A DNA stretch of 9,989 bases from Nanoarchaeales archaeon (GTDB lineage: Archaea; Nanobdellota; Nanobdellia; Woesearchaeales; UBA583), in the NCBI GenBank assembly GCA_013215525.1, contig JABSQY010000067.1, positions 1 through 9,989 of the forward strand, written 5' to 3'. The translations under genes and the position numbers were made by a program. Positions 6,496 to 9,989 of this stretch are shown here, in pieces (position 1 is the first letter of the stretch; every line of letters starts with the position of its first letter). The notes under the pieces are model-generated. The model saw only the letters and a program-made list of their open reading frames with translations. It was not told the DNA's origin and searched no databases.

Positions 6496-6500
6496 TAACT

Positions 6501-7256
6501 ATGAACTTAACCATATTAGAAGAAATTGGATTAACCAAATCAGAGGCCAAAGTATACCTCTCTTTATTAGAATTAGGAGATGCTAAAAGAGCAGAAATAA
6601 TAAACAAATCAAAAGTAGCTAGTTCGAAAATATACGAAATATTAGAAAAATTACAATCAAAAGGTTTAGCAACAACTTATTTAAAAAATAAAATAAAATA
6701 TTTTAAACCAGTAAATCCAAAACAGTTAATAAACTATTTAGATGAAAAAAAAGAAAAAATAAATAAATTAGAAACTGAGACTAAAAACATTTTACCTGAA
6801 TTACTTAAACTGTACACATCATCAGAACAAAAAAAAGAAGTTGAATTATTAATTGGATTCAAAAGTATGCAAGAAGTATTCAGAGAACAAGTTGAAGAAT
6901 TAGGAGAAGGAGACACATGTTATGTTATGGCAGAAACTCATGAGATTAATGATACAACAAATTTATTTTTCTCACAAATTCATTTATTACGTGAAGAGAA
7001 AAAAATTAAATCAAAAATGTTATACAATATTTCTCAAAAAAAAATAGTAAAGAATTTTTTTCCAACTTCAAAATATCCATTAACTAAAACAAAATATATT
7101 GAACACGAATCATCAATTGCAATTAATGTATATAATAATAAAGTATTAATAATAATATTTGGAATTGAAATTTCAATAATTAAGATAACATCGCAAGATG
7201 CAGCAAACAGTTTTTTAGAATACTTTAAAGTATTTTGGAAAACTGCTAAAAGATAA
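6501..7256 (+). CDS. TrmB-family transcriptional regulator (TrmB-2)
   Basis: 251 residues, the usual family size. The N-terminal winged helix-turn-helix occupies residues 1-75 (LEEIGLTKSEAKVYLSLLELG; recognition helix region SSKIYEILEKLQSKGLATTY). A coiled-coil linker covers about 80-105 (DEKKEKINKLETETKN). A single effector domain covers about 113-251, starting VELLIGFKSMQEVF and ending AANSFLEYFKVFWKTAKR, the family's closing helix. The strand before it (SIAINVYNNKVLIIIFG) lacks the IYGD-type turn of TrmB-1, so the ligand pocket probably differs. It is divergent from methyltransferase-1 and convergent with methyltransferase-2, 15 bases away. It probably regulates the divergent methyltransferase gene through the palindrome at 6445-6456. 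Confidence 0.88.
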   Translation: MNLTILEEIGLTKSEAKVYLSLLELGDAKRAEIINKSKVASSKIYEILEKLQSKGLATTYLKNKIKYFKPVNPKQLINYLDEKKEKINKLETETKNILPELLKLYTSSEQKKEVELLIGFKSMQEVFREQVEELGEGDTCYVMAETHEINDTTNLFFSQIHLLREEKKIKSKMLYNISQKKIVKNFFPTSKYPLTKTKYIEHESSIAINVYNNKVLIIIFGIEISIIKITSQDAANSFLEYFKVFWKTAKR

Positions 7257-7271
7257 TTAATAATTTTAATA

Positions 7272-7934
7272 TTAGTTCTTTTTAAATTTCAAAATCATAT
7301 ATGTTGGATATGTAACTCCATCAATAATTTGTTCACTTGCTGGAAAGTCGCAATGTTCTTCAAAAAGTACTAAATTAGATTTTGATAAAATTTCAGTATC
7401 AAAGTATTCTTGTAAAGTATGACTAGGTTCAGTAAGTTTAATCTCTCTATTAAATATATATGATGTAACATCTCCTTTTTCAAAATAATTCATCTTATCA
7501 TCATTAATATACCCTTCTAATAAAGTTCTAAATGGATGTTTACTTAAAATAAATATATCTCCACCTGATTTTGTAACACGAATCATTTCTAAAATTACTT
7601 TCTTAACATTTTCTGCCGCTTGAATTGCATAAGTAGATGTTGTAATATGAAATGAATTATCTTTAAATGGAAGAGTTAACATGTCTGCGACCAAAAATGT
7701 TCCAATTAATTCTCTTTTTACAATATCTATCTCTTTTTTAGATATATCAATACCGGACACAGTTGCGCCACAATCAATATAATACTTTAAATCACAACCA
7801 GACCCACATCCAACATCAAGCATATTTTTATTCTTTAAATTTCCTAAGATAGTGTAACTATTTTTTCTAGTTTTATTTTCTAGCTCCTCAGTCAAAACCT
7901 TATATTCATTTGCAAAATTATTGTAATTTCCCAT
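7272..7934 (-). CDS. Class I SAM-dependent methyltransferase, type 11/UbiE-like (methyltransferase-2)
   Basis: 220 residues. Motif I is MLDVGCGSGCDL (residues 38-49) and the SAM-ribose acidic residue is in VSGIDISKKEI (59-69). LVADMLTLPFKDNSFHITTS (81-100) is the characteristic methyltransferase-11 stretch with the acidic adenine-contacting residue. VTKSGGDIFILSKHPF is the following strand and loop. The N-terminal FANEYKVLTEE helix is the cap seen in UbiE-like enzymes. The substrate cannot be assigned. A TTG at 7949 would add five residues. The ATG at 7934 is preferred because the TATA box is centred 26 bases upstream of it. It belongs to the same superfamily as methyltransferase-1 but shows little resemblance outside the SAM site, so it is not a recent duplicate. 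Confidence 0.85.
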   Translation of the reverse strand: MGNYNNFANEYKVLTEELENKTRKNSYTILGNLKNKNMLDVGCGSGCDLKYYIDCGATVSGIDISKKEIDIVKRELIGTFLVADMLTLPFKDNSFHITTSTYAIQAAENVKKVILEMIRVTKSGGDIFILSKHPFRTLLEGYINDDKMNYFEKGDVTSYIFNREIKLTEPSHTLQEYFDTEILSKSNLVLFEEHCDFPASEQIIDGVTYPTYMILKFKKN

Positions 7935-7940
7935 AATAAT

Positions 7941-7946
7941 AGTAGT
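7941..7946 (-). promoter_or_regulatory. ACTACT element in the methyltransferase-2 promoter
   Basis: ACTACT on the (-) strand begins 19 bases after the G of the GATTTATAT promoter box, exactly as in methyltransferase-1 (AGTAGT at 6453-6458 on the + strand). It contains the TACT half-site but is followed by ATTATTAT, so the second half-site is missing. It may be a weaker version of the same operator. Confidence 0.4.
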
Positions 7947-7955
7947 CAAATTATT

Positions 7956-7965
7956 AATATAAATC
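7956..7965 (-). promoter_or_regulatory. TATA box of methyltransferase-2
   Basis: GATTTATATT on the (-) strand is centred 26 bases upstream of the ATG at 7934, giving a leaderless mRNA and supporting that start over the TTG at 7949. Confidence 0.6.
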
Positions 7966-7998
7966 GTAGTTGCAATAACTTATGACAGCAAACAAACA

Positions 7999-8007
7999 TT
8001 TATATAA
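7999..8007 (+). promoter_or_regulatory. TATA box of TrmB-3
   Basis: TTTATATAA is centred 25 bases upstream of the ATG at 8028, implying a leaderless mRNA. No Shine-Dalgarno sequence is visible. Confidence 0.65.
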
Positions 8008-8019
8008 CTAATATAACTA
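8002..8019 (+). repeat. Two perfect tandem copies of ATATAACTA in the TrmB-3 promoter
   Basis: ATATAACTA occurs twice head to tail, running from the TATA box towards the start site. It could be a direct-repeat operator for autoregulation or a chance duplication in AT-rich sequence. Confidence 0.4.
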
Positions 8020-8027
8020 AACAAAGT

Positions 8028-8768
8028 ATGAACATAGAACAATTAGAACAAATCGGATTAAATAGAAATGAAGCAGTTGTATATCTTGGATTATTAAAAA
8101 ATGGTAATTCATCAGCATCTAATCTTGTAAAGTTTTTAGGAATACATAGAAACATAGTTTATGATAACTTAGAAAAATTAATTGAAAAAGGATTAGTATC
8201 TTATATAACTGAAGAAAATAAAAAGATTTTTATATCTCAAGAATCAGACTCATTACTTGAATTTTTAGATTCTGAGAAAGAAAAGATAAACAAAAAAGTT
8301 GTAGTTGCAAAAGAACTAATGAGCGAAATCGACACATATAAAACTAAATCATACGTTGAGCAAAGCGCAGAAATTTTTCGTGGTAAAAATGGGATTAAAA
8401 AAGTATTAACTTTAATTTTAAAATCTAAAGAAAATCTAATTATGGGAATGACAAATAAATCAACTGAATTATTAGGTGATTTATATTGGAAAAATTTTAA
8501 TGCTAAAGTTAAATTTTTAAAAATTAAAGAAAAAATGTTACTTAACTCATCATTTGAAAAAATAGGATTTTTCTTTGAAAATAATAAAAACATTGAATAT
8601 AAAATACTTCCAAAAGAATTTGATCAAGTAACAGAAACTATTATTTTTGAAAATCAAGTTGCTATATTTATATATACAGACCAACCAATTGTATTCTTAA
8701 TTAAAGATGAAGAATTTTACAAATCTTCAAAAAAACAATTTGAATTCTTTTGGAAACTTTGTAAATAA
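8028..8768 (+). CDS. TrmB-family transcriptional regulator (TrmB-3)
   Basis: 246 residues. The winged helix-turn-helix spans residues 1-75 (LEQIGLNRNEAVVYLGLLKNG; recognition helix region HRNIVYDNLEKLIEKGLVSY). The linker coiled coil is 78-105 (LDSEKEKINKKVVVAKEL). The single effector domain spans about 110-246, opening SAEIFRGKNGIKKVL and closing with TETIIFENQVAIFIY...YKSSKKQFEFFWKLCK, the typical strand pair and final helix. Its recognition helix differs from those of TrmB-1 and TrmB-2 (HRNIVYD against HTSKVYP and SSKIYE), so the three may read different operators. That would agree with the degenerate operator in front of methyltransferase-2. It diverges from methyltransferase-2 with a 93-base gap, and converges on the CPBP gene. 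Confidence 0.88.
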   Translation: MNIEQLEQIGLNRNEAVVYLGLLKNGNSSASNLVKFLGIHRNIVYDNLEKLIEKGLVSYITEENKKIFISQESDSLLEFLDSEKEKINKKVVVAKELMSEIDTYKTKSYVEQSAEIFRGKNGIKKVLTLILKSKENLIMGMTNKSTELLGDLYWKNFNAKVKFLKIKEKMLLNSSFEKIGFFFENNKNIEYKILPKEFDQVTETIIFENQVAIFIYTDQPIVFLIKDEEFYKSSKKQFEFFWKLCK

Positions 8769-8809
8769 TTTGAAAATAAAATAATTATATGATATAAGTT
8801 AAAACATTA

Positions 8810-9405
8810 TTAATATGTTTTATTTCCAAAATAAAACATAAGTCCACTGTACACATCAATAAATATATGAACAATCATTGGAATAATAATATTTCCAGAT
8901 AACAAATAAATTATAGAAAACATAATCCCCATTAAAGTAGTACGTACAACATATCCTACTCCTAAATACATATGCCACAATCCAAACACAACACTACTCA
9001 AAATCACTGCAACAAACATACTAAAATAACCTTCAACAAAATTAAGTAAATAAGCACGAAAAATTAATTCTTCACAAATTCCAGCAATAACTGACACAAC
9101 TAAAGTAAACACTAAAACTTCTCTTTTGGTTTTAGGCATTAAAAATCTAATACTTTCAAATTTAGTCAAGATTTCATCACGTAATTTTTTACTTGAAATA
9201 ATACTTTTAACAAGAAAAACTAAATAAACAAAACCAATTAAAATTAAGATATAAATGAGATATTAACAAGATTAAAATCAACAATAAATCTAAAATCTAA
9301 AACAGATAACTTATTTGTAAAATATAAATAAAGTAAAAATAATGTAATAACCCATAAAGAAAATGATATCTTTAAATATTCAACAATTTTACTTTTTGAT
9401 TTAAT
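8810..9405 (-). pseudogene. CPBP-family intramembrane metalloprotease-like (CAAX/Abi) gene, frameshifted and without a normal start
   Basis: The 3' part, up to about 9262, carries all CPBP motifs: EELIFR (Glu-Glu-x-x-x-Arg), FGLWH and HIFID, within three or four membrane segments. This is the CAAX prenyl-protease/bacteriocin-self-immunity family, whose members cut proteins inside membranes. The only candidate start giving the catalytic part alone is a TTG at 9169, but the frame stays open to 9262 with a further membrane helix (YILILIGFVYLVFLV) and SSKKLRDEIL. Further upstream the homology seems to continue in another frame (9405-9247) with IVEYLKISFSLWVITLFLLY, a plausible first membrane helix. 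The two frames overlap at about 9247-9262, so one missing base would explain the break. No ATG, GTG or TTG opens the upstream frame, where the first codon after a stop is ATT at 9405. Catalytic residues are intact, so decay is recent or the break is a sequence error. It converges on TrmB-3. Confidence 0.7.
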
Positions 9406-9434
9406 CTATTAAAATTACAATATATAATGAAACT

Positions 9435-9447
9435 AAATATATATAAA
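9435..9447. promoter_or_regulatory. Symmetric TATA element upstream of the small gene at 9469 and the CPBP gene
   Basis: AAATATATATAAA is centred 27-28 bases upstream of the ATG at 9469, the distance for a leaderless mRNA. Read leftward it would start transcription near 9415, just before the open frame of the broken CPBP gene begins at 9405. Confidence 0.5.
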
Positions 9448-9468
9448 CTTAATAAATTAAAATAAATT

Positions 9469-9693
9469 ATGAATACACAAGAAAAAATTAAAAAATGTAT
9501 GAGAAATAGATTTATTTTCATTAATGAAGATAAGCACGCAATTGTTGTCGAAAAAGTTGATTCAACAAATGGAATTGCTTTAGAATTAGTAATAAACATG
9601 TATAATAGTAAGGCTTTACATAATGATAAACTTTTATATGATGAACAAGATATAAAACATTTTGAAGCTTTTAAAGTTGAAAATCAAAAATAA
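9469..9693 (+). CDS. Small hypothetical protein, 74 residues
   Basis: I do not recognise a family. The protein is soluble, with no signal peptide or membrane segment. It starts with a basic helix (TQEKIKKCMRNR), then two strands (FIFINEDKHAIVVEKV), a helix or strand (GIALELVINMYN), and an acidic/basic tail (DEQDIKHFEAFKVENQK). Evidence that it is real: a good TATA box at the leaderless distance, an ATG start, a TAA stop and codon use like its neighbours. It diverges from the broken CPBP gene and converges on the gene at the right edge, 8 bases away. It may be a small regulator or accessory protein; this is a guess from size and context only. Confidence 0.6.
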   Translation: MNTQEKIKKCMRNRFIFINEDKHAIVVEKVDSTNGIALELVINMYNSKALHNDKLLYDEQDIKHFEAFKVENQK

Positions 9694-9701
9694 TAATAAT
9701 A

Positions 9702-9989
9702 TCAAATAAATTTAAACTCAGAAACATCCAACACAAGTACACAAAGTAAAGTTATATTAATATCTTTTGAATTTGAATAAATTGTTAAAGATAAAACATA
9801 AGTTAAATTATCACTAATTTTAGAAATTAAAGTATAACTTTTACCAACTTTAGAATCAACTGTTTCAACATCTAAAATATTCTTTAAAACAAAATCATTA
9901 AAATTTTTTATTCAAGGTTTTTTAACTCCAATAAAAGGACGTTGGGCAAATGGTGCAAATTTTGACTTATCAGAAGGTTGGGAAGGTTT
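9702..9989 (-). pseudogene. 3' part of an unrecognised gene with an in-frame TGA; continues beyond the window
   Basis: Reading leftward from the window edge gives 25 codons (including KFAPFAQRPFIGVKKP), then TGA at 9914-9912. The same frame then runs 69 more codons to a TGA at 9704-9702. The part after the first TGA has the amino-acid make-up of a real protein: VLKNILDVETVDSKVGKSY, then strands (LTYVLSLTIYS, ITLLCVLVLDVSEF). It reads like the direct continuation of the first part, so the internal TGA looks like a mutated or misread codon, perhaps TGG (Trp) after KKP. No start codon suits the second part. I cannot name the family. If the first TGA is the true end, the gene ends at 9912 and 9702-9911 is untranslated or decayed. 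Confidence 0.5.

Noticed and set aside
6435..6500. 22-codon upstream extension of TrmB-2
   Set aside because: It crosses the TATA box and palindrome and overlaps methyltransferase-1; the family N-terminus begins at 6501.
6443..6607. 55-codon upstream extension of methyltransferase-1
   Set aside because: It would run through the divergent promoter and the first codons of TrmB-2; the ATG at 6442 fits the TATA distance.
6734..6916. Short open frame on the (-) strand inside TrmB-2
   Set aside because: It is a Ser/Phe-rich shadow translation opposite the coiled-coil and effector coding region.
8237..8593. 118-codon open frame on the (-) strand inside TrmB-3
   Set aside because: It is antisense to a clear TrmB gene, and its Phe/Ser-rich composition is what the complement of Lys/Glu-rich coding gives.
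9372..9599. 75-codon hydrophobic open frame on the (-) strand
   Set aside because: It overlaps the small gene at 9469 in antisense and the probable N-terminal frame of the CPBP gene in a different frame. Its hydrophobicity is a by-product of AT-rich sequence.
1..9989. tRNA or rRNA genes, CRISPR arrays, insertion sequences
   Set aside because: I looked for GC-rich cloverleaf-like stretches, regularly spaced repeats and transposase motifs and saw none. In such AT-rich DNA structured RNA genes should stand out.

Overview
The window looks like a piece of a very AT-rich archaeal genome (roughly a quarter G+C by eye). The archaeal call rests on a RadB-type recombinase, three TrmB-family regulators, and a recurring promoter layout: a TATA box centred about 25-30 bases upstream of the start codon with almost no Shine-Dalgarno sequence, as expected for leaderless archaeal mRNAs. 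The Lys/Asn/Ile-rich proteins, the small genes and a CPBP-family membrane protein would fit a DPANN lineage of the Woesearchaeota/Pacearchaeota type. That placement is inference from style, not from a marker gene. All genes read with the standard code, and nearly all stop with TAA.

Layout, left to right. Bases 1-862 (+) hold a transglutaminase-like/TPR gene whose first part appears shifted out of frame at a run of nine A. Bases 884-1962 (-) hold a compact pair, a glutaredoxin-type arsenate reductase (arsC-like) followed by radB. Bases 2119-3438 (+) encode a polytopic membrane protein of the TctA family with a GTG start. From 3446 to 8768 the same arrangement occurs three times. A (-) strand gene is transcribed away from a (+) strand TrmB-family regulator: secreted beta-rich protein/TrmB-1, class I methyltransferase-1/TrmB-2, class I methyltransferase-2/TrmB-3. 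Bases 8810 to about 9405 (-) hold a CPBP-family (CAAX protease-like) membrane gene that is broken by a frameshift and lacks a normal start. A small unknown gene lies at 9469-9693 (+). The right edge (9702-9989, -) is the 3' part of an unrecognised gene carrying an in-frame TGA.

The most interesting part is the central TrmB block. Each regulator probably controls its divergent neighbour and perhaps itself. The three (-) strand partner genes share a TACT-containing element just downstream of the TATA box: TACT-N4-AGTA in two of them, a TACT half-site in the third. In both methyltransferase promoters ACTACT lies exactly 19 bases after the G of the GATTTATAT box. TrmB-1 has its own 6-N5-6 inverted repeat directly upstream of its TATA box, and it carries three tandem copies of the usual single effector domain. 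A plausible reading is a family of small-molecule-responsive switches controlling surface and methyltransferase functions, but no ligand can be read from the sequence.

Three genes near the window edges are disrupted (frameshift, frameshift plus lost start, in-frame stop). Either this is real gene decay or the assembly has residual indel/base errors; resequencing would decide.
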